This document shows, one piece after another, positions 52,711-61,699 of a DNA stretch of 64,000 bases. The stretch lies in contig NZ_JACYFG010000051.1 in NCBI RefSeq assembly GCF_014803405.1, positions 434,001 through 498,000 of the forward strand, read 5' to 3'. The position numbers were made by a program, and so were the translations under genes. This DNA is from Pelagicoccus enzymogenes. Lineage in GTDB: Bacteria; Verrucomicrobiota; Verrucomicrobiia; Opitutales; Opitutaceae. The notes under the pieces were generated by a model. The model ran no database searches and had not been told where the DNA came from. It saw nothing but the letters and a program-made list of their open reading frames with translations. How positions within the stretch are numbered: position 1 is the stretch's first letter; every line of letters begins with the position of its first letter.

Positions 52711-54047
52711 TAGAAACGGACTCCTACTTCAGCTGCGATTTGGTCAGTGTCCTTGCGATCTCGCCCATTGGTTTGGTCGCCTTCCTCGATGCTGTATTCG
52801 AGTTTGAATACGACATCGTCGAAGGCCCAGTAGCCGAAGCCTAGGGACAGGCGCTCTAGCTTTTCGGTCAGGATGCCTCCGAAGAGGTAGATGCTGCGGG
52901 CCCCGTTGCCGGAGAATGGGTAGCCTCCATCGACCTCCATGGCGCTGTAGCGCGCCGCCGCGTAGAAGCGTTCGCCGAGGGTCTGGCGCGCTTCGATGCT
53001 GTAGAACTCGAAGTCGCGGCTGCTGTCGCCTTGAGGGTCGTTGTTGTCGTACCAGGCTTGGCCGTAGTGGCCGGTGAGTAGTCCGCTATCCCATTCGTAG
53101 GTGAAGTCGAGCTCGGCAAGGTCGGCCCAGAACTTGGTGGTTTGAGTGGAGCCGAGGGAGAGGAATACTACGTTGCCGATCCAAAGCTCGGATTGGGCGT
53201 CGCCGGCGACGTCGATGTCGCCCGTTCGCATGAGGCTACCGCTGAGCTTGAAGTTTTCGTTGAATTGGTAGGCGACGCGTCCGGCGATCGACTTGTCGCT
53301 GTCGAAATCGCGCAGCAGCGAAGTGCCTCCGTTTTGGATGGCGACTGCGTAGGAAAAGTTTCCTTCGTCTCCGTAGAGTTCGATCCCTTGGTCGATGCCC
53401 CAGAGGTCGGCGACGCTGTGGGAAACGAGTGGATTCTCCATTACATAGCGGTTCAGGTATTCCTCGCCGAAAGGGATGTCGAAGCGTCCGATGCGGAAGT
53501 TGAAAAGGTGGCCGTAGTCTGGTCCGAAGATGTTTTCCACGTCGAGGTAGAGCGAGCCGACCTCGATGGATTCGTTTCCGGACTCGCGGCGAAAGAGCTC
53601 GAGGGTGGAGACGAGGTAGGCGTTGTGATGGACCTGTGCTTCCACAGTGAGGCGTGCGTCGTCGACTCGAAACTCCTCGTTGGGGAATTCGTTGTTTGCT
53701 TCTCCGGCGAAAAATGCGAATCCGGCGTCCCCGGAAATAAGGATGCGGTCGCTGCCTCGCGAAGGGGCGAAGGTGCTGGCGGGGAGGCTTGTTTCTCGCA
53801 ATTCCGCGATCGCCTCCTCTTGTTCGGCGACCTCCAAGGCTTGCGAGTCGAGCCGAGCTTTGAGCTCGGCGATCTGCGCCTGCTGTTGCTGGGCCAGCTT
53901 GAGCAAAGCTTCGTTCTGCTCGGCCAAGGCGGCGAGACGTTGCTCGAAATCGTCTGCGAGGAGGCAAGGCAGAAGGGCAAGCGCTGCCCCGACAGATGGC
54001 AAGAGACGTCGAGTGGGCGTGGTGGAGCAGGCGGTAAGGGAGGTCAT
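52710..54047 (-). CDS. Outer-membrane porin with N-terminal coiled coil
   Basis: Beta-barrel porin of 445 residues. After a signal sequence (LLPSVGAALALLPCLLA) comes a coiled coil (EQRLAALAEQNEALLKLAQ and onward to about residue 85), then a phosphate-porin-like barrel (FNFRIGRFDIPFGEEYLNRYV, described by GRFDIPFG). It ends in EVGVRF with the terminal Phe used for barrel insertion. First gene of the porin-cupredoxin-kinase operon. The transported solute is unknown. Confidence 0.85.
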   Translation of the reverse strand: MTSLTACSTTPTRRLLPSVGAALALLPCLLADDFEQRLAALAEQNEALLKLAQQQQAQIAELKARLDSQALEVAEQEEAIAELRETSLPASTFAPSRGSDRILISGDAGFAFFAGEANNEFPNEEFRVDDARLTVEAQVHHNAYLVSTLELFRRESGNESIEVGSLYLDVENIFGPDYGHLFNFRIGRFDIPFGEEYLNRYVMENPLVSHSVADLWGIDQGIELYGDEGNFSYAVAIQNGGTSLLRDFDSDKSIAGRVAYQFNENFKLSGSLMRTGDIDVAGDAQSELWIGNVVFLSLGSTQTTKFWADLAELDFTYEWDSGLLTGHYGQAWYDNNDPQGDSSRDFEFYSIEARQTLGERFYAAARYSAMEVDGGYPFSGNGARSIYLFGGILTEKLERLSLGFGYWAFDDVVFKLEYSIEEGDQTNGRDRKDTDQIAAEVGVRF

Positions 54048-54185
54048 TACCCCTCTATTAACGGCTGCTACTCAAACGCTTTTAGCGAAAAGGCCTGTTG
54101 ATGGTAGGAATTAGAACGCGTTATCGCCCCGGCAAGCCTCCGCCCGGTTCCTCTCTATCGATAGAGCGCAAACCGGTTTCAAAAC

Positions 54186-54455
54186 CTAAGCGTGGCCGGG
54201 CCAAGCTCCGCAAGCGGCTTTGGTCGTGGCGGCGGGGATGAGCTCGGTGGTGGGGTCGCTGAGGGAGAGGAGAACCGAGGTGGCTCGATCGCCTTTGCCG
54301 AGTTCCTGGAGGGCTTGGAGGAAGGCTTGGTAGCGGAAGTCTCCGGTGGCTCCGTCGCGCTCGACGCGGTCCATGAAAGCGGCGATGTCGATCAGCTTGG
54401 ACCGGGCGTCCATGAAATACAGGTCAACGGGGTTTTGCGGTTTCGCGGGCTTCAT
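54186..54455 (-). CDS. Small conserved-looking hypothetical protein
   Basis: An 89-residue protein whose ATG overlaps the stop of the aminotransferase (ATGA), so it is translated with it. It looks helical (DARSKLIDIAAFMDRVERDG, FRYQAFLQALQEL) and ends ATTKAACGAWPGHA. I recognise no named domain. The tight coupling and protein-like composition support a real gene. The frame is open upstream inside the aminotransferase, but that part is basic and low-complexity. Confidence 0.72.
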   Translation of the reverse strand: MKPAKPQNPVDLYFMDARSKLIDIAAFMDRVERDGATGDFRYQAFLQALQELGKGDRATSVLLSLSDPTTELIPAATTKAACGAWPGHA

Positions 54456-55660
54456 GAGGCCGACTCTGCGCAGGCGGCGGTCTGATGCAAGTCGCGGACG
54501 ACCGCGGCGAGGATGCGGATGCCTTCTTCCATGCGCTCGGGGGAGACGAGGGAGAAATTTAGGCGCATGCTGGTGCCGACATCCTCTGGATCTGCGAAAA
54601 AGGGAGCGCCAGGCATGAAGGCGACGCCACGGGAAAGTGTGTCGTTGAGGGCTTGGGCGAGGTCGATTCGTTGGGTGAAGCGTAGCCAGAAGAACATGCC
54701 GCCGCTCGGAACTTCCCAGCTGGCGAGGCCCGAAAAATGGGCGGCGAGCAGCGTTTGCATGAGGTCCCGTTTCTGGCGGTAGTGTTGGCAAAGGCCGTCG
54801 ATGCGGGCTTGGTTGACGGCGGGATCAGCCAGCATCTGGGTTGCGATGAACTGGGCGGGGCGGTTGCTGTGCAGGTCCGCCGCTTGCTTGAGCTTGAGCA
54901 AGGGCGAGAAAAGTTCGGGAGAACAGGTCAAGCTGCCGAGGCGTAGTCCGGGTATGAGGGTCTTGGAGACGCTTGCCAAGTAGATCCAGGGACTGGTTTG
55001 CAAGAAGCTGGCGATGGGAGGTGGGGGCGGTGCGTCGTAGGCGATATCTCGGTAAGGATCGTCCTCAAGCAGCAGGGTTGCGTGCTTATCTAGAACGGCG
55101 GCGATTTGCTTGCGTCGCTCGAGGCTGTAGCTGGTGCCGGACGGATTCTGGAACGTCGGATTCAGGTAGATTACGGGCGCTTGCGTTTCGTTTAGAAGTC
55201 GATCGAGAGCTCGCGGACAGATACCTTCGCTATCGAGCGGCAGACTGTGCAGGTCGGCCTGGAAGAGCTTGAAGACTTGGATGGCCGCTAGGTAGGAGGG
55301 CGCTTCCAGTATGATGGGGGTGCCCGGTTCCAAGATGAGCTTGGCGGCGAGGTCGAGGCCTTGTTGGGAGCCGGAAGTGATCAAGGTGGTGTCGGCGTTG
55401 GCGGGCAAGCCGAGGCCTTTGCTGCGTCGCGCGAGGATCTCGCGGAGGCTTCGTTCTCCCTCGGAGGGGCCATACTGGAAAGCGCTGGGAGGAACCTCGG
55501 GCAGCTTCAAGTCGCGCCAAAGCGAGGCGTCCGGCAAGCCTCCGGCGAAGGATATGATCTCTTTGTCCTGGGTGCGGGAAAGGATGTCGCGAGCGACGGA
55601 GCCGGTAAGCTTGTCGATGCGAGACGCTAGGCGTGGTGAAGGCGCAGTCGGGGTTTTCAT
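54452..55660 (-). CDS. PLP-dependent aminotransferase, class I/II (2-aminoadipate type)
   Basis: Fold-type I aminotransferase of 402 residues, closest in feel to the LysN/aminoadipate and MocR-like group. Pyridoxal lysine is in ASVSKTLIPGLRLG, with IYLNPTFQNPSGTSY and LLEDDPYRDIAYD as cofactor-binding segments, and GGMFFWLRF near the C-terminus. The ATG at 55660 is chosen over one five codons upstream. Divergent from a LysR regulator that may control it. Confidence 0.9.
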   Translation of the reverse strand: MKTPTAPSPRLASRIDKLTGSVARDILSRTQDKEIISFAGGLPDASLWRDLKLPEVPPSAFQYGPSEGERSLREILARRSKGLGLPANADTTLITSGSQQGLDLAAKLILEPGTPIILEAPSYLAAIQVFKLFQADLHSLPLDSEGICPRALDRLLNETQAPVIYLNPTFQNPSGTSYSLERRKQIAAVLDKHATLLLEDDPYRDIAYDAPPPPPIASFLQTSPWIYLASVSKTLIPGLRLGSLTCSPELFSPLLKLKQAADLHSNRPAQFIATQMLADPAVNQARIDGLCQHYRQKRDLMQTLLAAHFSGLASWEVPSGGMFFWLRFTQRIDLAQALNDTLSRGVAFMPGAPFFADPEDVGTSMRLNFSLVSPERMEEGIRILAAVVRDLHQTAACAESAS

Positions 55661-55749
55661 GCCGCATCTTAGCAAAGTTCTTTAAATAACGAAAATATCA
55701 GTTTTATCTACTAAAGATAACAAAAATGGTATGAGTTGGGTGTCGAGAG

Positions 55750-55818
55750 GAAGAAGAAGAAGAAGAAGAAGAAGAAGAAGAAGAAGATGAAGAAGATGAT
55801 GATGATGAAGATGAAGAG
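55750..55818. repeat. GAA/GAT trinucleotide microsatellite
   Basis: Twelve perfect GAA units (55750-55785) are followed by eleven GAT, GAA and GAG units up to 55818. The tract fills the space between the divergent aminotransferase and LysR genes and ends 12 bases before the LysR ATG, overlapping its ribosome-site region. Confidence 0.92.
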
Positions 55819-55830
55819 GGAGAGGTGGGG

Positions 55831-56715
55831 ATGAAGGGGCCGACGCATCGGCAGATCGGGGCCTTCTTGGAGGTGTGCCGGGATTTTCACTTTTCGCAGG
55901 CGGCGAGGCGCTTGGGAATGGCTCAGCCCCAGCTAAGCCGTACTGTGCGGGAGCTGGAGGCTTACATCGGGACCAAGCTTTTTGCGCGGCAGGGGCGCAA
56001 GGTGTCCTTGAGCCCAGCGGGAGAGGTTTTCCTGCGGGAGGTTTTCCAGCTGCCGGCGATTTTAGGCAGGGCTGTTGAAGGGGCGAGGCGGGCGGCTGCG
56101 GGAGAGGAGTCGGTGCTTCGCCTGGGATTTGTGGGAGCGTTGATGGGGGAAGAGCTGTTGGAGGTTTTTGAACGCTACCGTAGCCAGCATCCGGATACGC
56201 AGTTGAGCCTGTTCGATTTGCCTCCGTCCGACTTGCTTCGCCAAGTGGAGTCGGCGGAGCTGGATGGCGCCTTTCTCGGAGTTAAGCCCAAGGAGTTGCC
56301 GAAGGGGCTTTCCAGTTTCCAGTGGAAGGAAGAGCCGGTGTTGGCTTGCTTGCCGCGGGAGCATCGCTTGGCGAACCGGAAGCGGATCAAGGTCGCCGAC
56401 TTGCAGGATGAAACGGTCGTGGTGTTGGCTGCTTCCCTCGCTCCCTCGTATCGAGATTTCTTGGACGAATTGTTGGAGACGGAGGGTGGGCGGAACGGTC
56501 CCTACCTGGAGACAAATGGAGCGGACGCAATTTTGAGTATGGTGGTGGCGGGTTGCGGAGTGGCTCTGTTGCCTCGCTCCGCCTTGCGAAAAGCGGAAGG
56601 GCGATTGGTCGCGGTGCCGCTTGCTGGGACGCAGGCGCGATTGCGGGAAGTCTTCTTGTACCGCTCGGGCGAAAGCCGTGTCGTTTCGCCTCTTTTAGAG
56701 CTTTTGAGAGGCTAG
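55831..56715 (+). CDS. LysR-family transcriptional regulator
   Basis: DNA-binding regulator of 294 residues. The winged helix is at residues 5-65 (FLEVCRDFHFSQAARRLGMAQPQ, described as the AARRLGMAQPQLSRTVREL region), and the effector domain is LRLGFVGALMGEELL through CGVALLPRSAL. The ATG at 55831 is preceded by GGGAGAGG; a GTG two codons upstream is possible. In-frame translation upstream would read an acidic Glu/Asp tract, but no start codon exists there. Divergent from the aminotransferase. Confidence 0.92.
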   Translation: MKGPTHRQIGAFLEVCRDFHFSQAARRLGMAQPQLSRTVRELEAYIGTKLFARQGRKVSLSPAGEVFLREVFQLPAILGRAVEGARRAAAGEESVLRLGFVGALMGEELLEVFERYRSQHPDTQLSLFDLPPSDLLRQVESAELDGAFLGVKPKELPKGLSSFQWKEEPVLACLPREHRLANRKRIKVADLQDETVVVLAASLAPSYRDFLDELLETEGGRNGPYLETNGADAILSMVVAGCGVALLPRSALRKAEGRLVAVPLAGTQARLREVFLYRSGESRVVSPLLELLRG

Positions 56716-56719
56716 GGAC

Positions 56720-57721
56720 CTATTCTCCCTTCAGCATTTTGAGGAGGTCCTCGCGGTCGGCTTCGCTTACGTTCCGCCGGGGTTCGAAGGCTGCGTGGCC
56801 AGCTTCGTTTATTTGGGCGAGGTTCAAGCCCCAGAGGGGGGCGATGGAATTGGGAACGGCCGCGTAGCGGAGGTCGGTGACGTAGCTGGGCTCGCTTGGC
56901 AAGGAGGCTAGGTAGCCCTCGGAAAAGTGGTCGAAGCGACGGAGGTCGGAAGCGAGGGGCGAATCCGGAGGGAGGTTCGCCAGGGCTGCGGAAAGATCGA
57001 AGGCGGGCAGTTGGGTTCCAGGATAGGTTTTGTTGGGGCTGAGGAAACCAACGCGTACCGCGTCGACAAAGTACTGCCCCTCGTAGAGATAGACGCTGCG
57101 CCAGAGCAGGAGGTTGGCGATGGAGGGCTTGACGGTTAGCCGGGTGGCGGAGCGGTGTCCCCGCTGGTCGATGAGCTCGCGCTGGTAGGAGCTGGCCCTT
57201 AGGTTTTGAGCGATCCCTAGGCTAAGGTAGGCGAGGGCATAGCAAGCAGCGGCCTTTCCGAAGAGGGGGCGGTTCTTGAATGCGGAAAAGAGAGCCAGCG
57301 CGAGCAGGGGGATTGTGAAGAGTGGATCGATGATGGAAATGATGCTCCACGAAACTCTCAGGTCGGAAAAGGGCCACAGCAACTGGGTTCCGTAGCTCGT
57401 GCAAGCGTCGAGCAGTCCGGCGGTGGCGTATCCGATTGTTGAATATAGGTAGAGTCGCGCCGGAGGAATACGCCGACGAAGGAAGGGAAAGAATGCCAGC
57501 GCGACGAGCAAGCCGCCGAATGGAATAAAGCTCAAGGAATGGCTGAAGTGGCGATGGTACTCGATGTTCAGCAGCGGATCCGCGCTCGAGGAGATGAGAA
57601 TGTCGAGGTCGGCCAGCATGCCTCCGGCAGCTCCGACGAGCGCGGCGATGCGGGAGTGCGTTGGTTTGGCGACGGAGATGGCGGCGACAGCGCCGAGCAC
57701 GCCTTGGCTAACAGGATCCAT
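56720..57721 (-). CDS. Membrane-bound metal-dependent hydrolase (DUF457/YdjM-like)
   Basis: Integral membrane protein of 333 residues. The N-terminal region is MDPVSQGVLGAVAAISV, with metal-site residues in MLADLDIL and EYHRHFSHSLSFIPFGG and a third motif in LLDACTSYGTQLLWPFSD, the pattern of the LexA-regulated YdjM family. The C-terminal 150 residues are soluble. The biological substrate is unknown. It is convergent with the LysR gene, with only four bases between them. Confidence 0.88.
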   Translation of the reverse strand: MDPVSQGVLGAVAAISVAKPTHSRIAALVGAAGGMLADLDILISSSADPLLNIEYHRHFSHSLSFIPFGGLLVALAFFPFLRRRIPPARLYLYSTIGYATAGLLDACTSYGTQLLWPFSDLRVSWSIISIIDPLFTIPLLALALFSAFKNRPLFGKAAACYALAYLSLGIAQNLRASSYQRELIDQRGHRSATRLTVKPSIANLLLWRSVYLYEGQYFVDAVRVGFLSPNKTYPGTQLPAFDLSAALANLPPDSPLASDLRRFDHFSEGYLASLPSEPSYVTDLRYAAVPNSIAPLWGLNLAQINEAGHAAFEPRRNVSEADREDLLKMLKGE

Positions 57722-57839
57722 GGGAGGAGAGTGGAGCGTGAATCCTGAAGAGTGAAGAGGTAATTTGGGATCGCAACCGGGCGCATTGCTCGACGCTTGT
57801 TGCGGGGCGGCAAGCAGAGGGAGCAGATACGCGCTACAG

Positions 57840-57868
57840 AAAAAGGCGACCTCGATTCTGAGGTCGCC
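57840..57868 (-). terminator. Rho-independent terminator after the spondin-type gene
   Basis: On the minus strand GGCGACCTC / GAGGTCGCC form a perfect 9-base-pair stem with a 6-base loop, followed by TTTTT. It is 27 bases beyond the stop of the spondin-type gene. Confidence 0.85.
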
Positions 57869-57895
57869 GGCGAGATTTTTCGGTTCGCTTGCCTG

Positions 57896-58705
57896 CTAGG
57901 CTTTGGATTGGCCCATGCGTCGTTTGCTCGCGTAGCGGAAACCGATCAGGGCGATTGCTCCCATAAGTCCTATGTACTGTGTCGAGTCAGGCACTTGCTC
58001 GACTGAGATGCGAGCTAAGGGCGTGTCGCTGCCGAAGGTGGTGTTGAGTGTCCCGAGCCCGGCTGGCAGCTGCGATCCTTCGAAATTAACCAAGCCTCCG
58101 TGTTGCTCCACGGTGAGGGAGGTGGGGGTGCCTGTTCCGCCGAGGGTGGAGAAGGCGGCCCCAAAGGTGTCGTTGGCTTCCGTCCCGGCGTCCCATACGT
58201 TGCGGCCGTAGAGGTCGAAGGAAATGTTGCCGGTGAAGTTTCCGCTTCCGTCGAAAAGCATATGGGCCATGTCGTTTCCAAGGAAGGCGTCGTTAGAAGG
58301 GATCACCATGGAGGCGAAATTGAAGTAGAGGCTGGAGCCCGGGTTCAGGCTGAGCAGGGTGTAGGCCATGCTTCCCGGCGCGAAGAGGACTCCTGGAGGA
58401 CCGTCGCTTCCCGTGAGTACGGCGCTGTGACCGTAGGGGGCGATTTCCGAAGCGAGCCCGCTAGGAACTCCGTCTTCCGCTAGCATCTCGAGCCCCGGCG
58501 AAGCTGCGGATCCTGCCTCGAACAGGTCGAAGCCTCCGTCGTGGAAGCCGAGGAAGAACGGGGTGAGCCAGAGTCCGCCCGGCTCGCTCAAGTTTTCGAC
58601 CTTGATCTTCAAGTTGATGGCGTGGGCGCTGACGGCGGCGAAGCAGGCAGCGGCGGCTAGGCCGCGAACTGCGGCCCGGGATAGGGTGCGTGTTAATTTG
58701 TACAT
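57896..58705 (-). CDS. Spondin-domain exported protein with VPD-type C-terminal anchor
   Basis: Exported protein of 269 residues from the ATG at 58705, which gives a clean signal peptide (MYKLTRTLSRAAVRGLAAAA, then CFAAVSAHA). The spondin-type core reads LTPFFLGFHDGGFDLFEAG and APGSMAYTLLSLNPG. It ends with VPDSTQY, a hydrophobic helix and KRR, the layout of VPDSG/PEP-CTERM sorting signals used by exosortase systems in this phylum. Two upstream in-frame starts would add residues before the signal and are less likely. Confidence 0.85.
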   Translation of the reverse strand: MYKLTRTLSRAAVRGLAAAACFAAVSAHAINLKIKVENLSEPGGLWLTPFFLGFHDGGFDLFEAGSAASPGLEMLAEDGVPSGLASEIAPYGHSAVLTGSDGPPGVLFAPGSMAYTLLSLNPGSSLYFNFASMVIPSNDAFLGNDMAHMLFDGSGNFTGNISFDLYGRNVWDAGTEANDTFGAAFSTLGGTGTPTSLTVEQHGGLVNFEGSQLPAGLGTLNTTFGSDTPLARISVEQVPDSTQYIGLMGAIALIGFRYASKRRMGQSKA

Positions 58706-58955
58706 GTGTGATACTGAGACGAGTTGTTTCAGATCGATCTTGTAGAAGGGCTTCATTGCCCGGCGCCGATTAAGAGAGGGGAAGGCCTTGGTTCTTATTC
58801 CAGGCAAGGGGCTGTTTTTTCTGTATTGTGGGTTTAACTACGTGGGAGCAGGCCTCCGGATTGGGGAGAGGAAGGTCTCGCTTGGCAAAATAGGTGGAAA
58901 AACGCGTACAATTTTTCAGGTTGCTTAGACGAGGGGCTACGCATTCGATGCACCC

Positions 58956-60179
58956 ATGAGCGCGAGCCCGAACACTTCTATCGACAAGTCAGCTTTGCCC
59001 GACCAACGCGGGCGCTTTGGCCAGTTTGGCGGCAGTTACGTGCCCGAAACCTTGGTCACTGCCTTGGAGGACCTGACCAAGGAGTATGAGGTGGCCAAGA
59101 AGGACCCAGAGTTTCAGGCAGAACTGGCTCACTACTTGAAGGAATTTGCCGGCCGTCCAACGGGGCTTTACTTCGCGGAGAACCTCACTCGAGAACTCGG
59201 AGGGGCCAAGATTTACCTCAAGCGGGAGGACCTGTTGCACACCGGAGCTCACAAGATCAACAACGCGATCGGGCAGGCTTTGTTGGCGAAACGCATGGGC
59301 AAGAAGCGGGTGATCGCGGAGACGGGCGCGGGCCAGCACGGGGTGGCGACGGCTACTGTTTGCGCTCACTTCGGTCTCGAATGCGTGGTTTACATGGGGG
59401 CGGTCGACATGGAGCGCCAAAAGCTCAACGTCTTTCGCATGGAGCTGTGCGGAGCGGAGGTTCGCGGGGTGGAAAGCGGACAGAAGACTTTGAAGGACGC
59501 GGTCAACGAGGCGATGCGAGACTGGGTTACCAACGTTCGCGACACGCACTACATCCTAGGATCGGCCTTGGGCGCTCACCCGTACCCCATGATGGTGCGA
59601 GACTTCCACAAGATCATTGGCGAAGAGACTCGCAAGGAAATCCTCCAAAAGGAAGGTCGTCTTCCCGACGAGCTCGTAGCCTGCGTGGGCGGCGGCAGCA
59701 ACGCGATCGGACTGTTCTACGATTTCCTCGACGAAGATGGAGTGCGGATGGTCGGCGTGGAGGCCGGCGGTCACGGTATCAAGCTCGGCGAGCACGCGGC
59801 ACGTTTCGAAGGCGGACGCCTCGGCGTCTTGCAGGGATCCAAAACTTACATTTTGCAAAACCCGGATGGTCAGATCGAGCTGACGCATTCCATCTCGGCG
59901 GGCCTTGACTACGCGGCGATTGGACCGGAGCACGCCTACTACCGAGACACGGGGCGAATCGAATACGCTTATGCCACGGACGAGGACGTGCTGGAGGCAT
60001 TCAAGACATTGAGCCGTACCGAGGGGATTATTCCAGCCTTGGAGTCGAGCCATGCGCTGGCCTACGTGCTCAAGCGGGCTCCTGAAATGGACAAGGACAA
60101 GATCTTGGTGATGAGCTTGAGCGGTCGCGGCGACAAGGACGTGAATCAAGTCGCAAAAATGTTCGGGGCGGACGTGTGA
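58956..60179 (+). CDS. trpB: Tryptophan synthase beta chain
   Basis: Joins indole and serine to tryptophan. 407 residues, the TrpB1 length. Pyridoxal lysine is Lys100 in [11 protein letters not shown], the phosphate loop is GGGSNAIG, and the N-terminal [13 protein letters not shown] and the ESSHAL segment are conserved. trpA is not adjacent in the window, so the pathway genes are scattered. A pair of interspersed repeats follows the stop. Confidence 0.96.
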   Translation: MSASPNTSIDKSALPDQRGRFGQFGGSYVPETLVTALEDLTKEYEVAKKDPEFQAELAHYLKEFAGRPTGLYFAENLTRELGGAKIYLKREDLLHTGAHKINNAIGQALLAKRMGKKRVIAETGAGQHGVATATVCAHFGLECVVYMGAVDMERQKLNVFRMELCGAEVRGVESGQKTLKDAVNEAMRDWVTNVRDTHYILGSALGAHPYPMMVRDFHKIIGEETRKEILQKEGRLPDELVACVGGGSNAIGLFYDFLDEDGVRMVGVEAGGHGIKLGEHAARFEGGRLGVLQGSKTYILQNPDGQIELTHSISAGLDYAAIGPEHAYYRDTGRIEYAYATDEDVLEAFKTLSRTEGIIPALESSHALAYVLKRAPEMDKDKILVMSLSGRGDKDVNQVAKMFGADV

Positions 60180-60190
60180 ATCTTTTACCT

Positions 60191-60275
60191 CAGATTACGC
60201 AGATCTCTGAGAGTATTCTGAAGTGGGATCTCTCGGTTCGGTCGGAGTTAATCTGAGAGATCTGTGGTTAATGGC
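60191..60275. repeat. Inverted pair of interspersed repeats after trpB
   Basis: CAGATTACGCAGATCTCTGA and, inverted, TTAATCTGAGAGATCTGTGG enclose 60213-60251. Arms CAGATCTCTGAGA (60200-60212) and TCTGAGAGATCTG (60252-60264) pair over 12 of 13 bases. The hairpin may end trpB transcription, though no T-run follows. The motif is of the ATCTGTG-TTAA type found scattered in intergenic regions of related genomes. Confidence 0.6.
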
Positions 60276-60295
60276 ATTCTTAGTTATTTGTTAGT

Positions 60296-61168
60296 ATGAG
60301 GAGCATGACTGGATTTGGCCGCTGCGAGGTGGCGGCGGATGGGGTTGTGGTATCGCTGCGCGTGAGTTCGGTGAACCGCAAGAACCTGGAAGTGGTGTGC
60401 TCTTTGCCCAAGGAGTTGCAGCAGCTAGACCGCCAGGTGCAGGAGCGGGTACGAGAAGTCGCAGCTCGAGGACGTTTCCAGTTTTCTCTCGATGTCAGCC
60501 AGGACGGCGCCGCCAGCGGAGGCCTTCCGAGCGACGAGCAAATTGACGCAGCCATCGAACGTCTGCAGGCGATTGCGGGCCGTCACGGGGCTGATTTCAA
60601 GGTGGATGCGGACTTGCTGGTGCAGGTTTCGCGTCTGCTGGAAAAAGAGGATGCAGGCCTACCGGAAAAGACTGCGGAAAAGCTTTTGTTTCAAGCGGTG
60701 GATACGGCCCTCAAGGAACTCGTCGAGATGAGGGAAAAGGAAGGGGCAGCCTTGAAGGCCGATCTCGAGTCTCGTCGCCAAAATATGGTGACGCTCGTTG
60801 CGCAGATCAAGGAGCAGGCGCCCGGCATGGTCGCCAAGTATCGCGAAAACCTTTTGGCTCGGCTCGAGCAAGGCGGCCTAGAGTTGGACGTGAACGACGA
60901 CCGCGTTTTGCGCGAAATCGCTCTCTTCGCGGACCGCTGCGACATTTCGGAGGAGATCACTCGCTTGGACAGCCATTTTGAGCAGTTCGCGGAACTGATC
61001 GCAAAGGAAGAGCCGGTGGGGCGTCCCTTGGAGTTCCTGCTGCAGGAAGTTGGGCGCGAGATCAATACCAGCGGAAGCAAGGCGAGCTCCATCGAAGTAT
61101 CGCGCTTGGTCCTCGAGATGAAGAACGAGCTGGAACGGATTCGCGAGCAAGTCGCGAACGTGGAATAG
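60296..61168 (+). CDS. yicC: YicC-family endoribonuclease
   Basis: YicC/YloC family protein of 290 residues with the diagnostic start MRSMTGFGRCEV, SSVNRKNLEV, and the C-terminal DISEEITRLDSHFEQF and GREINTSGSKASSIEV motifs (DUF1732). YicC was described as an endoribonuclease affecting small RNA stability in E. coli. It is monocistronic here and convergent with lspA. Confidence 0.94.
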   Translation: MRSMTGFGRCEVAADGVVVSLRVSSVNRKNLEVVCSLPKELQQLDRQVQERVREVAARGRFQFSLDVSQDGAASGGLPSDEQIDAAIERLQAIAGRHGADFKVDADLLVQVSRLLEKEDAGLPEKTAEKLLFQAVDTALKELVEMREKEGAALKADLESRRQNMVTLVAQIKEQAPGMVAKYRENLLARLEQGGLELDVNDDRVLREIALFADRCDISEEITRLDSHFEQFAELIAKEEPVGRPLEFLLQEVGREINTSGSKASSIEVSRLVLEMKNELERIREQVANVE

Positions 61169-61200
61169 GGCGCGACGGGGACTGGGGCGGGTGCTCCGTT

Positions 61201-61689
61201 CTAATTTTCTTTCTCTTGGCGGAAGGAAAACCAGATGTAGAGGATCACGCCGACGGTGATTCCCGAGTCGGCAATATTGAAACTAGGGAAGTGGTAGTCT
61301 CCGAATTGGAAGTCTAGGAAGTCTATCACTTTTTGGATACGTATACGGTCGATCATGTTGCCGATGATCCCGCCGATGATGAGCCCGTAGCCGAGCTGTA
61401 TCTTTGGCTTGTCGAGCTCGAGCGCCTTGCGGAAAAAATAGAGGAAGCCAAGGACCACGAAGCCAACCGCGGTGAGCGGCCATGTGTATCCAGAGAACAT
61501 GGACCATGCTGCCCCCGTGTTCGTGACGTGCACGATGTGGAAAAAACCGCTGATGACGTCGATGCGTTGAGGCTCCCAGAAGGAGCCTTCGGGCAAGGTG
61601 TATACGACCCAAAGCTTCGTGGCTTGGTCGAGAAACAAAACGGCTGCTGCCAAGATGAGCAGCAGCCTGTATTTGGAAAACTTGGACAC
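61201..61689 (-). CDS. lspA: Lipoprotein signal peptidase
   Basis: Inner-membrane aspartyl protease that removes lipoprotein signal peptides. 162 residues with four transmembrane segments. Motifs are VTNTGAAWSMF, GGIIGNMIDRIR (first catalytic Asp) and PSFNIADSGI (second catalytic Asp). Last gene of the ileS-dksA-lspA operon, ten bases after the dksA-like gene. Confidence 0.95.
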   Translation of the reverse strand: MSKFSKYRLLLILAAAVLFLDQATKLWVVYTLPEGSFWEPQRIDVISGFFHIVHVTNTGAAWSMFSGYTWPLTAVGFVVLGFLYFFRKALELDKPKIQLGYGLIIGGIIGNMIDRIRIQKVIDFLDFQFGDYHFPSFNIADSGITVGVILYIWFSFRQEKEN

Positions 61690-61699
61690 GCGGGGCGTA

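Noticed and set aside
55731-55790. Short plus-strand ORF reading the GAA tract as poly-arginine
   Set aside because: It starts at an ATG with no ribosome site and consists almost only of AGA codons; it is best explained by the microsatellite.
55750-55818. Possible CRISPR or minisatellite array
   Set aside because: The period is three bases with no spacers, so it is a simple sequence repeat.
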